Positions 26,372-34,269 of a DNA stretch of 64,000 nt are shown here, one piece after another. How positions within the stretch are numbered: the stretch's first letter is position 1; each line of letters starts with the position of its first letter. This DNA is from Tabrizicola fusiformis (lineage in GTDB: Bacteria > Pseudomonadota > Alphaproteobacteria > Rhodobacterales > Rhodobacteraceae): assembly GCF_013328815.1 (NCBI RefSeq), contig NZ_JABUHN010000003.1, positions 372,001-436,000 on the forward strand, given 5' to 3'. The notes beneath the pieces are model-generated. The model saw nothing but the letters and a program-made list of their open reading frames with translations, was not told the origin of the DNA and did not search any database. Position numbers and translations under genes: made by a program.

Positions 26372-27871
26372 TTATTTCGGCGCGATATCCGCCAGCTCGA
26401 TCAGGCTGCCGCTCAGGCTGTTGGGCGCATAGGAAATCCGCTCACCCACCCGCATGAAGCTGACCATGTGATACATCGGCACGGCGGGAACGATCTCGTC
26501 GGCGATGATGCGGTTGGCTTCCTGAAAGGTCTTGGTGCGCTCTTCGCCGGTGGCGGCCAGCGCCTTGTCCAGCAGGGCGTCGATTTCCGGCACAGCCATT
26601 TCTGATTGCTGCCCGGTCGAGTGATAGCGGAACTGCATGGTAAAGGCCGCGTCGCCGTTGTTGTTGTCATGCATCTCCTGGATCAGCATGGCCGGGCGGT
26701 CGTCGGCATAGGGCTTGTTCGCCAGTTTCAGCCATTCCGCCGATTCCATCATCTCGACCTTGACGTTCAGACCGATGGCCGCCCACATCTGCTGCATAGC
26801 CTGAAGGGCTTCCAACTGGTTGGGATAGAAGCCGATCCGCCCGACCAGCCGCAATTCCTGATCCACCGGCACCCCGGCTGCCCGGGCCTCGTCGATCAGC
26901 GCCTTGGCCTGTTCCGGGTCATAGGGCCAGACCTTGAGATCGGGGTTGTAGCCGTTGATCTTGGGCAGGAAATGCTGGGTCGAAAGCAAGACCTTGTCGC
27001 TGAAGAGCGTGCCGACCAGCGCCTCGCGGTCAAAGGCAAGGTTCAGCGCCTTGCGCACGCGGATATCGTCCAGCGGCGGCTTCATCACCATGCGGATGCG
27101 GGTGGTTTCACCGTTCAGGAAGGCGATGTCGGTTGCGGGGTTCACGGCATCCTGCGGCGCGATATCGGCGGCGATGTCGGCTTCGCCGATTTCCACCATC
27201 GAGGCCCGCAGCGCGCTTTCGCCACGGAAGATGTATTGCGCGGTCTCAAAGGCGGGTTTCTCGCCCCAGTAGCTGCCGCTTTGCGCCACGGTGATGCCGG
27301 CAGCATCCCATGCGACGAACTTCATCGGCCCGGTGCCGACCGGCGCCCGGCTCAACTGATCCGCCGGAGTATTGGGCGAGCCGACCCCGATGAACGACAG
27401 CAGCGTCGGCATCAGTACCTGCGGCGGGTCGGCGGTGATGTCGATGGTCAGGTCATCGACAACCGCCGTCTTCAGCGTGATGCCGCGGATCTTGGTGCGG
27501 TCGCGGCAGGCGATGGCTTCGCTTTGCAGCCGGGAGATCGAGTTGGCAACCGCTTCGGCGTTGAAGGCGGCGCCGTCATGGAAGGTCACCCCTTCGCGCA
27601 GGGTCACGCGCCAGGTGCCGTTGCCCTGATCGGTCCAGCCGGTGGCCAGCCGGGGTTGCACGGCGCTGTTTTCAGGGTTCAGCGTGGTCAGCGTCTCGAC
27701 CACGTTTTCCTTGATGATGATGCCGATGTTGCTGACGGTCGTATTGCAGGCGTCGATGTCTGCCGGTTCGGACGGCAGCACGATGCGCAGCGGTGTATCC
27801 TGGGCTTGCGAGGCCGTTGCGAACAGGCAAGTGGCCATCGCCACCGCCCCCAGAAGTCTTGCCTTGGTCAT
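26372..27871 (-). CDS. ABC transporter substrate-binding protein, family 5
   Basis: A 499-residue periplasmic binding protein of the peptide/nickel/opine family 5. A signal peptide (MTKARLLGAVAMATCLFATASQA) is followed by the PLRIVLPSEPADIDAC start, the VETLTTLNPE segment and the WRVTLREGVTFHDGAAFNAE motif diagnostic of SBP family 5. The ATG at 27871 is preferred because GGGAGAG precedes it and the signal peptide starts there; the open frame upstream adds an unlikely 18-residue leader. It is the first gene of a six-gene operon with a LysR gene divergent from it. Confidence 0.9.
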   Translation of the reverse strand: MTKARLLGAVAMATCLFATASQAQDTPLRIVLPSEPADIDACNTTVSNIGIIIKENVVETLTTLNPENSAVQPRLATGWTDQGNGTWRVTLREGVTFHDGAAFNAEAVANSISRLQSEAIACRDRTKIRGITLKTAVVDDLTIDITADPPQVLMPTLLSFIGVGSPNTPADQLSRAPVGTGPMKFVAWDAAGITVAQSGSYWGEKPAFETAQYIFRGESALRASMVEIGEADIAADIAPQDAVNPATDIAFLNGETTRIRMVMKPPLDDIRVRKALNLAFDREALVGTLFSDKVLLSTQHFLPKINGYNPDLKVWPYDPEQAKALIDEARAAGVPVDQELRLVGRIGFYPNQLEALQAMQQMWAAIGLNVKVEMMESAEWLKLANKPYADDRPAMLIQEMHDNNNGDAAFTMQFRYHSTGQQSEMAVPEIDALLDKALAATGEERTKTFQEANRIIADEIVPAVPMYHMVSFMRVGERISYAPNSLSGSLIELADIAPK

Positions 27872-27916
27872 TGCTCTCTCTCCCTTTGTCCGACAAGACA
27901 AGCCGAAACCACGCGC

Positions 27917-27935
27917 CGAAAGCACACCGCTTTCG
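27917..27935. promoter_or_regulatory. Inverted repeat upstream of the family-5 binding protein gene
   Basis: CGAAAGC (27917-27923) and GCTTTCG (27929-27935) are exact inverted copies with 5 bases between, 46 bases before the ATG of the binding-protein gene. It could be an operator or a leader hairpin. The rest of the 256-base gap shows no other structure except the dyad at 28113. Confidence 0.4.
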
Positions 27936-28112
27936 ACTGCCCGTCCTGCATATGCCTTGCCCAGTTGCAGAGGATCCGAAGGGGTTGCCCTTGGGCCAGC
28001 CCCCTCCCCCCGAACGCGCCCTCCCCCGGGCTGTTCTGGGGTTCCCTCATCTCCTCCTGCCCCCGGTTTAGGCGAGTGCCGCGACCGAGACTACTACAGA
28101 GAATTGATCCGT

Positions 28113-28131
28113 CCATAAATCCGTTGTATGG
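28113..28131. promoter_or_regulatory. Dyad over the first possible start of the LysR gene
   Basis: CCATA (28113-28117) and TATGG (28127-28131) are inverted copies 9 bases apart and include a T-N11-A arrangement as in LysR boxes. The dyad covers the ATG at 28128, which argues that the protein starts at a later ATG. Confidence 0.4.
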
Positions 28132-28139
28132 TTCAGGCC

Positions 28140-29060
28140 ATGCGCATGGGGTTCCTCGATCTTCGCAGGCTACGCTACTTTGCCGCGATCACCAGACTGG
28201 GCTCGCTGTCGGCCGCTGCGCGCGAATTGAACATCGCGCAGCCTGCGCTGACCCATCATGTTGCGGAAATCGAACGGGATCTGGGCGCGCCGGTGCTGGT
28301 GCGGCACCAGTCGGGGGTGCGCCCGACCAGACTGGGCGAATTGCTGGCCCGCCATGCGGCAGAGGTCCTTGAGCGGGTGGCACAGGCCGAACGCGCGCTG
28401 ATTGCCGAAGCCCGCCGCGACAGCCCGTTCGAGACGCTGCATCTGGCGATCATCCCCTCGCTCGCCTCGGCGCTGACGCCGGCACTGATCAAGGGATTCG
28501 CCCGCGCCATGCCCGGGCTGGACCTGCATCTGATCGAGGCGCGCAGTGGCTTCGGTGACCGGCTGATCGAAAGCGGCAAGGCCGATATCGCCATCCAACT
28601 GGTCAATCCCGAAGAGATGGAGGGCGAGGCGCTGATCTGGGAGACCCTGTTCTGGATCACCCCGCGCGCCGATTTTCCGCAATCGGTGCCGGTTGCGCTG
28701 GAAACCGTGCTGAAGACCCGGATGATCCTGCCCTCACCCGGCAACCCGCTGCGCCGCTGCCTTCAGGCCGAGGCGGATGCCCGTGGCCTGACACTGGAAG
28801 TCGCGCGGGAGGTGGACGGGCCGGACCCGCGGCGGCAGGCCGTTCTGGCGGGGCTGGGCACCACGGTCTTCGGCGCCCACAGCGTGGCGGCGGATTTGCT
28901 GGGGCCGCAACTGGTGGCCCATCCCATCGTGGACCCGGTGCTGACCCGGCCCATCGTAATGACCGCGCGGAAGGATTTCGACGCGGGCCTTGCCGCGCGC
29001 ATCCGCGCCACACTGGTCGAGGTTCTGGCCGCCACCCCGCAGGTGAGCGCGCCGAAGTAG
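28140..29060 (+). CDS. LysR-family transcriptional regulator
   Basis: A 306-residue LysR protein. The N-terminal winged helix-turn-helix (LDLRRLRYFAAITRLGSLSAAARELNIAQPALTHHV) covers about residues 4-65, and a type-2 periplasmic-binding effector domain follows. It is divergent from the ABC transporter/hydratase/RraA operon and probably controls it. Three in-frame ATGs lie close together (28128, 28140, 28146). I chose the second because a dyad overlaps the first. The inducer is unknown, but LysR proteins next to hydratase and aldolase genes usually respond to a pathway intermediate. Confidence 0.88.
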   Translation: MRMGFLDLRRLRYFAAITRLGSLSAAARELNIAQPALTHHVAEIERDLGAPVLVRHQSGVRPTRLGELLARHAAEVLERVAQAERALIAEARRDSPFETLHLAIIPSLASALTPALIKGFARAMPGLDLHLIEARSGFGDRLIESGKADIAIQLVNPEEMEGEALIWETLFWITPRADFPQSVPVALETVLKTRMILPSPGNPLRRCLQAEADARGLTLEVAREVDGPDPRRQAVLAGLGTTVFGAHSVAADLLGPQLVAHPIVDPVLTRPIVMTARKDFDAGLAARIRATLVEVLAATPQVSAPK

Positions 29061-29081
29061 CACGCCGGGGTGCCCGGCGTG
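29061..29081. terminator. Bidirectional terminator-like hairpin
   Basis: CACGCCGGG (29061-29069) pairs perfectly with CCCGGCGTG (29073-29081) across a 3-base loop. It starts immediately after the LysR stop and lies 9 bases from the stop of the convergent DapA-family gene. Confidence 0.65.
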
Positions 29082-29089
29082 CTGTGGGC

Positions 29090-30016
29090 TCAGAAGGCCG
29101 CGCGGCTGTCGTGCCGGGCGATCCGCGACAGAAGATAGTCCACTTCGGCCCGGGCTGTGGGCGAAAGCGCGGGCCAAGGCTTGCGCTGGGTGTCCGAGGC
29201 GATCACCCCCCGCCGCATCAGCACATGTTTCCGCACCGCAAGGCCGATGCCCGGCTGCTGTTCATAACGGATCAGCGGCAGGTGCAGATCGAACAGGTCA
29301 TGCGCGGCATCGCGGGCGCCCTGCCGGTGCAGCGCGTCCAGTTCCACCAGCATGTCGGGAAAGCCATAGCCCGTCATCGCCCCGTCCGAGCCGCGCTCCG
29401 GCTCGAAGTCCAGAAACAACCCGCCATTGGCCGTCAGGATCGAAAACGGCCGCAACCGCCCCTCTGCCTGCGCCTTGCGCAGCGCCGACAGCTTCTCCAA
29501 CCCCGGCCAATCCTCGGCCTTGAGCATCACACAGCTGGGGTGGTCGCCCATGATCCGGCTGATCACCGAAACCGACATCTGCACGGTCAGCGTCAGGGGA
29601 TAATCCTGCAACGCCCAGGGCACATCTGCACCCACCGCCTCGACCGCCTGCGCGAAATAGCCGGTGATCTGGTCATCGGTGCGCAGATGCGGCGCGGGGG
29701 CGATCATCACGCCAGCCGCGCCGGCCTCCATCGCCTCGCGCGCAAGGCGGCGCATGGCGGCAAAGCCCGGGGCAGAAACCCCCACCACCACCGGAATGCG
29801 CGACCGGGCCACCACCTGCCGCACGATGGCCAGCGACTCTTCCGGCTCCAGCTTGGGCGCCTCGCCCATGATGCCAAGGATGGTCAGCCCCGCTGCCCCG
29901 GCCTGATGGTAGAAATCCACCATCCGGTCGATGCTGGCGGTGTCCAGCGCGCCATCGGCATGAAACGGCGTGGCAGCAATCGGATAGACGCCCTTGGTGT
30001 CGATGCCGAAACTCAT
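29090..30016 (-). CDS. DapA-family (dihydrodipicolinate synthase-like) aldolase/lyase
   Basis: A 308-residue (beta/alpha)8-barrel protein of the DHDPS/N-acetylneuraminate lyase superfamily. The Schiff-base lysine is visible in CVMLKAEDW, and the catalytic tyrosine in LQDYPLT. The GIMGEAPKL segment stands where DapA has the GTTGE pocket. It is therefore more likely a catabolic 2-oxo-acid aldolase or dehydratase than lysine-pathway DapA. The start at 30016 overlaps the preceding RraA-fold gene (ATGA). It is the last gene of the SDR-RraA-DapA unit. Confidence 0.85.
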   Translation of the reverse strand: MSFGIDTKGVYPIAATPFHADGALDTASIDRMVDFYHQAGAAGLTILGIMGEAPKLEPEESLAIVRQVVARSRIPVVVGVSAPGFAAMRRLAREAMEAGAAGVMIAPAPHLRTDDQITGYFAQAVEAVGADVPWALQDYPLTLTVQMSVSVISRIMGDHPSCVMLKAEDWPGLEKLSALRKAQAEGRLRPFSILTANGGLFLDFEPERGSDGAMTGYGFPDMLVELDALHRQGARDAAHDLFDLHLPLIRYEQQPGIGLAVRKHVLMRRGVIASDTQRKPWPALSPTARAEVDYLLSRIARHDSRAAF

Positions 30017-30717
30017 CTTGCCGCCTTCCACGCCGCATAGCGCACCTTGGTTTCTTCGTTCATCGGATAAAGCCCCGGCAAGGGCACACCCCGATCCACC
30101 TCGGTCATGATCCATGCCTCCATCTGTTCCTGCTCGGGCGCCTCGGCCAGAACCTGATCGAGGAAGGTCGCCGGGATCAGCACTGCACCATCCTCGTCCA
30201 CCACGACCACATCGTCAGGAAACACCGCCACGCCGCCGCAGGCAATCGGTTCCTGCCAGCCGACAAAGGTCAGCCCCGCGACCGAGGGCGGCGCCGCCAC
30301 CCCGTCGCACCAGACCGGCAGGCCGGTGCCCAGCACGCCAACCGCATCGCGCATAACGCCATCGGTCACCAGTCCGGCCACCTTGCGCTGCACCATCCGG
30401 GCGCAGAGGATGTCACCAAATATCCCGGCATCCAGCACGCCCATCGCATCAGCCACCGCCACGCAGCCCTCTGGCATCGCCTCAATCGCGGCGCGGGTGG
30501 AAATGGGCGAGGCCCAGCTTGCTGGCGTGGCCAGATCCTCACGCGCCGGAACGAAGCGCAGGGTGAAGGCGCGGCCCACCACGCGTTTCTGTCCGGGGCG
30601 GATCGGTTTGGTGCCGCGCATCCAGACATTGCGCAGCCCCTTTTTCAAAAGGATCGTGGTCAGCGTCGCGGTGGACACCGCCTGCAAGGTTTCGATGGCT
30701 TTCGGGTCAAGAGTCAT
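30013..30717 (-). CDS. RraA-fold family protein (HMG/CHA aldolase-like), copy 2
   Basis: A 234-residue RraA-fold protein. GLVTDGVMRDAVGVL carries the R-D pair of the aldolase group, and VVFVVDEDG-like stretches near residue 175 match the C-terminal strand region. It is only distantly similar to the copy at 21385-22053. The start at 30717 has GAGGAGA before it; it lies 10 bases after the SDR stop. As with the other copy, a pyruvate-type aldolase or decarboxylase role is more likely than RNase E inhibition. It sits between an SDR and a DapA-family enzyme. Confidence 0.83.
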   Translation of the reverse strand: MTLDPKAIETLQAVSTATLTTILLKKGLRNVWMRGTKPIRPGQKRVVGRAFTLRFVPAREDLATPASWASPISTRAAIEAMPEGCVAVADAMGVLDAGIFGDILCARMVQRKVAGLVTDGVMRDAVGVLGTGLPVWCDGVAAPPSVAGLTFVGWQEPIACGGVAVFPDDVVVVDEDGAVLIPATFLDQVLAEAPEQEQMEAWIMTEVDRGVPLPGLYPMNEETKVRYAAWKAAR

Positions 30718-30727
30718 GGCGGTCTCC

Positions 30728-31513
30728 TCAGATGCTGGCAATCAGGCCACCGTCGATGCGCAGCACCGATCCGGTGATGTATGAGGCGCGGGCGCTGGCC
30801 AGAAAGGCCACCGCATCGCCGTATTCGCGCGGCTCGCCGTAGCGGCCAACGGGAATGCTGCCGGTGCTTTCCGCCGTCACCTCGGCCACCGGGCGGCCTT
30901 CGCGGGCGGCTTTCTGTTCGTCCAGAAACACGATCCGCCCGGTGGCGATGCGCCCGGGCAGCACGATATTGGCGGTGATGCCATGGCGGCCCACCTCACG
31001 CGCAAGCGTCTTGGACCAGCCGACCAGCGCCAGCCGCAGCGCATTCGAGATGCCCAGATTGGCAATCGGCGCCACCACGCCGGAGGAGGTGGAGGTGATC
31101 ACCCGCCCCCAGCCCCGCGCCTTCATGCCGGGCAGGACGGCATCGGTCACCGCGATGACCGACCGCACCATGCTGTCGAAATGTTTCGACCAGATTTCGG
31201 GCGGCTGGCCGTGGGCCAGCGTCGGCGGCGGGCCGCCGGTGTTGTTGACCAGAATATCGACCCCGCCCTGAAGCGCCTCAACCTCGGCCAGCCGGGCAGA
31301 CAGCACCGAAAGATCGGCGATGTCCCACAGCATGGCCTGTGCTGCCCCACCTGCGGCGACAATCGCCGCAACCCTGCGTGCGGCCGCCTCGGCATCAATA
31401 TCAGCCACGATGACCCGCGCCCCTTCGGTGGCAAGGCTTTGCGCAATCGCCCCGCCCAGACCGCCGCCCGCCCCGAACACCAGCGCGCTTTTCCCTGCGA
31501 TTTGCAGATCCAT
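30728..31513 (-). CDS. SDR-family oxidoreductase lacking the usual Tyr-Lys pair
   Basis: A 261-residue short-chain dehydrogenase-like protein. The nucleotide-binding loop is GAGGGLGGAIA, and NNTGG replaces the usual NNAG. Ser is present in STSSG, but where YxxxK is expected the sequence reads ISNALRLALVGWSK, so the catalytic Tyr and Lys are missing. The C-terminal TGSVLRIDGG is normal. Such BKR-like SDRs with altered tetrads form a recognised subgroup. GAGGAGAG precedes the ATG. It is the first gene of a three-gene unit with an RraA-fold and a DapA-family protein, divergent from a LysR gene. Confidence 0.85.
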   Translation of the reverse strand: MDLQIAGKSALVFGAGGGLGGAIAQSLATEGARVIVADIDAEAAARRVAAIVAAGGAAQAMLWDIADLSVLSARLAEVEALQGGVDILVNNTGGPPPTLAHGQPPEIWSKHFDSMVRSVIAVTDAVLPGMKARGWGRVITSTSSGVVAPIANLGISNALRLALVGWSKTLAREVGRHGITANIVLPGRIATGRIVFLDEQKAAREGRPVAEVTAESTGSIPVGRYGEPREYGDAVAFLASARASYITGSVLRIDGGLIASI

Positions 31514-31584
31514 TCTTCTCTCCTCATTTCGCGGGGCGAGGGTGACAGATGCAGAGGAAAAGAAAATATGGCGATACCTTGCTT

Positions 31585-31608
31585 CATAAGATAGATAATC
31601 TGTTTATG
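31585..31608. promoter_or_regulatory. AT-rich imperfect dyad before the divergent LysR gene
   Basis: CATAA (31585-31589) and TTATG (31604-31608) are inverted, with an inner AGAT/ATCT pair (31589-31592 and 31598-31601). It is the only strongly AT-rich patch in the 92-base gap between the SDR gene and the LysR gene, so it may hold a promoter and operator for both. Confidence 0.4.
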
Positions 31609-32466
31609 GACACCGCGTTTCTGGAAACTTTCCTGCTGGTTGCCGATCACGGCTCGATGGCCGAGGCGGCGCGGCGGCTGGGCATCACGCCCGCCGCCGT
31701 GGCCCAGCGCATTGCGGCGCTTGAGGCCGAGGTGGGCGCCCCTTTGCTCTTGCGGGCCGGGCGGCAGGTGCAGCCCTCGGATGCCGGGCGCGCGATCTTG
31801 CAGCAAAGCCGCCGCATTCTGGGCGATGTGCGCCAGTTGGGTCTGGTGGCGCGGGCCGATGCCGCCGTGGGCGAGTTGCGGCTGGGCGCCATCAGCACGG
31901 CCCTGACCGGCCTGCTGCCCCCGGCACTGCTGCGGCTGGCGGAAAGTGCCCCGGGGATCGACCTCTTCATCCTGCCCGGCACCTCGCCCGAGATTTACCG
32001 CCTGCTGACCGAAGAGCGGATCGACGCCGCCATTCTGGTGCGCCCACCCTTCGTGCCGCCCAAGACGCTGGAATGGCAGGTGCTGCGGCAAGAGCCGATG
32101 GTGCTGCTGTGCCCCGAGGCTTGGGCGGGCCAAGATGTGGCCAGCCTGCTGCGCGAGCGCCCCTTCATCCGCTATGACCGCAACAACTGGGGCGGGCGGC
32201 TGGCCGATGGCTGGATGAAGGCGAACCGTCTGGCGCCGCGCGAATGGCTGGAACTGGATCAGCTTGAGGCGATTGCCGTAATGGTCAGCGCCGGGCTTGG
32301 CGTGTCGGTCGTGCCCGACTGGGCCCCCCCATGGCCCGAGGGGCTGCGCCTGTGCCGGTTGCCGCTGCCCGGCACGCCGCCACCGATGCGGGAAATCGGC
32401 CTGCTCTGGCCGCGCAGCACGCCGGCGGGCCGGCTGGTGGCGCGGCTGCATGAGGCGCTGCGCTAG
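31606..32466 (+). CDS. LysR-family transcriptional regulator
   Basis: A 286-residue LysR protein. The DNA-binding domain starts at MDTAFLETFLLVADHGSMAEAARRLG and runs to about residue 62; an effector-binding domain follows. The ATG at 31606 is chosen since the conserved first helix begins there. It is divergent from the SDR-RraA-DapA unit, which it probably controls. Its stop codon shares the palindrome CTAG (32463-32466) with the stop of the convergent MFS gene. Confidence 0.87.
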   Translation: MDTAFLETFLLVADHGSMAEAARRLGITPAAVAQRIAALEAEVGAPLLLRAGRQVQPSDAGRAILQQSRRILGDVRQLGLVARADAAVGELRLGAISTALTGLLPPALLRLAESAPGIDLFILPGTSPEIYRLLTEERIDAAILVRPPFVPPKTLEWQVLRQEPMVLLCPEAWAGQDVASLLRERPFIRYDRNNWGGRLADGWMKANRLAPREWLELDQLEAIAVMVSAGLGVSVVPDWAPPWPEGLRLCRLPLPGTPPPMREIGLLWPRSTPAGRLVARLHEALR

Positions 32467-33629
32467 GGGCGGCGCCCCTGCCCCACCGCCCCGCGGGGCC
32501 GCGCCATCGCCGCCCCGAGGATCGCCACCCCCGACAGGGCAAAGGTGCCCGCCGCGCCGATGGGCGCCACGGCGACCCCCGCCCCCAGCGGGATGACGAA
32601 TTGCGCCAGCCGGATTGCCGTCATCCGCATCGACAGTGCCGTGCCCCGGGCGCGGGGCGGTGCAATCTGGATCGTCAGCGCGACCGAACAGGTCAGCGCG
32701 ATGCCCAGACCAAAGCCAAGCGCCGCCATGGCCACACCCACGGCGACAACCGGCAGCGGCACGGCAAGGGCCAGCATCGCAACGCCCCCCAGCCCCGCCG
32801 ACAGCAAGGCCAGACGCATCTGCCCAAAGTGGCGCACCGCGCGGCCGAACAGCAGCCGCGACACCATCGCGGCGATGGCCCGCACACTCAGCAACACCCC
32901 CACCGCCATGGGTGTCAGCCCACGCTCGACCGCGTAGACCGGCAGGAAGGCCAGCAGCAAATCCTGCGCGGCCACGCAAAGCCCGCCGAACACGATGATC
33001 CACCACAGCCCGCGGGTTGCCGCGATCTCGCCCAGCGGCAGGGCGCCGCCGTGGACCGCCGCCCGTGGTTGCGGCAGGCGCCGCGCCAGAACGGCAAGCG
33101 TGGCCAGCAGCAGCACCGCCGCGCCGCAGGGCACTGCCGCCAGAAGCGGGCTGTCATGGCCGGCCCCGATGATCAGCGGACCGAATGCCTGCCCCAGCGA
33201 AATCGCCACCATGTAATTGCCAAGGACGGAATCGCGGTGCGCCCGGCTTGAGGCCCGGGTCGTCACAACCTGCAATCCCGCCAGAACGGCGGTCTGGCTG
33301 ATGCCCAGCAGCGCATTGGACAACAAAAGCGTGCCCAAGCCATGCGGTCCCAGCCAGAACAAGAGGCAGGCCATAAGGCTGCCCGCTGCGCCACAGACGA
33401 TCACCCGGCCCAGCGCGCCACCGTCGTTCAGGCGGCCAATCACCACCGTCAGAAAGACCGGCAGCAGGGCGAAAACGGCCGAGATGATGCCGATGGTTTC
33501 GGCGCTGTGGCCCAGCGCAAGCGCCTGATAGCTGGTCAGGATGCGCACCATCGGAACCAGCGCCTGCACAAGGAAACCGGCGATCAGCAGCGGCAGGATC
33601 ACTGGTCCCAGAACCTGTTTGGCGGGCAT
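32463..33629 (-). CDS. MFS transporter
   Basis: A 388-residue membrane protein with about 12 hydrophobic segments, of the major facilitator superfamily. The IGRLNDGGALGRVIVCG loop between helices 2 and 3 corresponds to the MFS motif A region, and a central polar loop divides the halves. AAGGGAAA precedes the ATG. The substrate is unknown. It may belong with the neighbouring catabolic genes or with the Rrf2 regulator, 87 bases upstream on the same strand and separated from it by a hairpin. Confidence 0.88.
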   Translation of the reverse strand: MPAKQVLGPVILPLLIAGFLVQALVPMVRILTSYQALALGHSAETIGIISAVFALLPVFLTVVIGRLNDGGALGRVIVCGAAGSLMACLLFWLGPHGLGTLLLSNALLGISQTAVLAGLQVVTTRASSRAHRDSVLGNYMVAISLGQAFGPLIIGAGHDSPLLAAVPCGAAVLLLATLAVLARRLPQPRAAVHGGALPLGEIAATRGLWWIIVFGGLCVAAQDLLLAFLPVYAVERGLTPMAVGVLLSVRAIAAMVSRLLFGRAVRHFGQMRLALLSAGLGGVAMLALAVPLPVVAVGVAMAALGFGLGIALTCSVALTIQIAPPRARGTALSMRMTAIRLAQFVIPLGAGVAVAPIGAAGTFALSGVAILGAAMARPRGAVGQGRRP

Positions 33630-33651
33630 GTCTTTCCCTTTGCGCGCGGCA

Positions 33652-33668
33652 TCCGGGCCACGCCCGGA
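33652..33668 (-). terminator. Hairpin between the NsrR-like gene and the MFS gene
   Basis: TCCGGGC (33652-33658) pairs with GCCCGGA (33662-33668) across a 3-base loop. On the minus strand it lies 48 bases after the stop of the Rrf2 gene and before the ribosome site of the MFS gene, so it may end the regulator transcript. Confidence 0.5.
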
Positions 33669-33716
33669 GGACTATGACCGCCCCGGCTCAGGAGCCAATA
33701 CAGTGTTTCGATGGGC

Positions 33717-34148
33717 CTATAACCTGCCGTTATGGCCAGTTTCCAGCGGCGCAAGGGCGACATCCGCAAGGGTCGCGCGGTCAAGTGCCGCCAGAAAGGC
33801 GGTTTCGGCCAGCCGCAGCCGCGCCTTGAGGCGGCAACAGCCGACAATCGTGCAATCCCCGCCCGAGGTGCGAAAACAGGCCACCATCGGCTGCCCGGCC
33901 TCCAGCAGGCGCACCACCTCGCCCAGCCGGATTTCTGCCGCGGGTCGGGCCAGAGCCGCGCCACCACCCCCGCCGCGCCGGGTGGCGACGATCCCGGCCT
34001 CGACCAGAACCGCAATGATCTTGGCCAGGTGATGCCGCGACAGGGAAAATTCCGCCGCCAGATCGGCCGTCGAAAAGCTCCGCCCGGGATCGGAGGCCAG
34101 ACGCATCAAGGCCCGCAGGCCGTAATCGGTGAAAGAGGTCAGGCGCAT
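33717..34148 (-). CDS. nsrR: Rrf2-family regulator, NsrR-like
   Basis: A 143-residue Rrf2 regulator: MRLTSFTDYGLRALMRLA opens the winged helix, and HHLAKIIAVLVEAGIV is the recognition region. Cysteines in CFRTSGGDCTIVGCC near residues 90-105 give three spaced ligands suited to a nitric-oxide-sensing Fe-S cluster, as in NsrR, plus one extra Cys. NsrR represses NO-detoxification genes. The divergent neighbour is a nitronate monooxygenase, and a perfect palindrome lies between them. IscR-type function is less likely because no isc/suf genes are near. Confidence 0.82.
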   Translation of the reverse strand: MRLTSFTDYGLRALMRLASDPGRSFSTADLAAEFSLSRHHLAKIIAVLVEAGIVATRRGGGGGAALARPAAEIRLGEVVRLLEAGQPMVACFRTSGGDCTIVGCCRLKARLRLAETAFLAALDRATLADVALAPLETGHNGRL

Positions 34149-34166
34149 CGCGGCCCCGCATGAATT

Positions 34167-34181
34167 GGTATTTGAAATACC
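34167..34181. promoter_or_regulatory. Perfect 15-bp palindrome, predicted NsrR operator
   Basis: GGTATTTGAAATACC is a perfect dyad around the central G (34174). Its core ATTT-N-AAAT is that of known NsrR sites. It lies 18 bases before the regulator's ATG on one side and contains TTGAAA (34172-34177), a possible -35 box for the nitronate monooxygenase, on the other. Binding would block both promoters. Confidence 0.72.
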
Positions 34182-34269
34182 TATTACTGCGGTCTATCCC
34201 TGTGGCAAGACCCGAGTCTTGCCACCGCCCCCGTGGCGCCGCGAACCCGCATTCAAAAGAGGTGATCCG

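Noticed and set aside
31147-33006. Long minus-strand frame crossing the SDR, LysR and MFS genes
   Set aside because: It overlaps three well-supported genes and has no recognisable domain.
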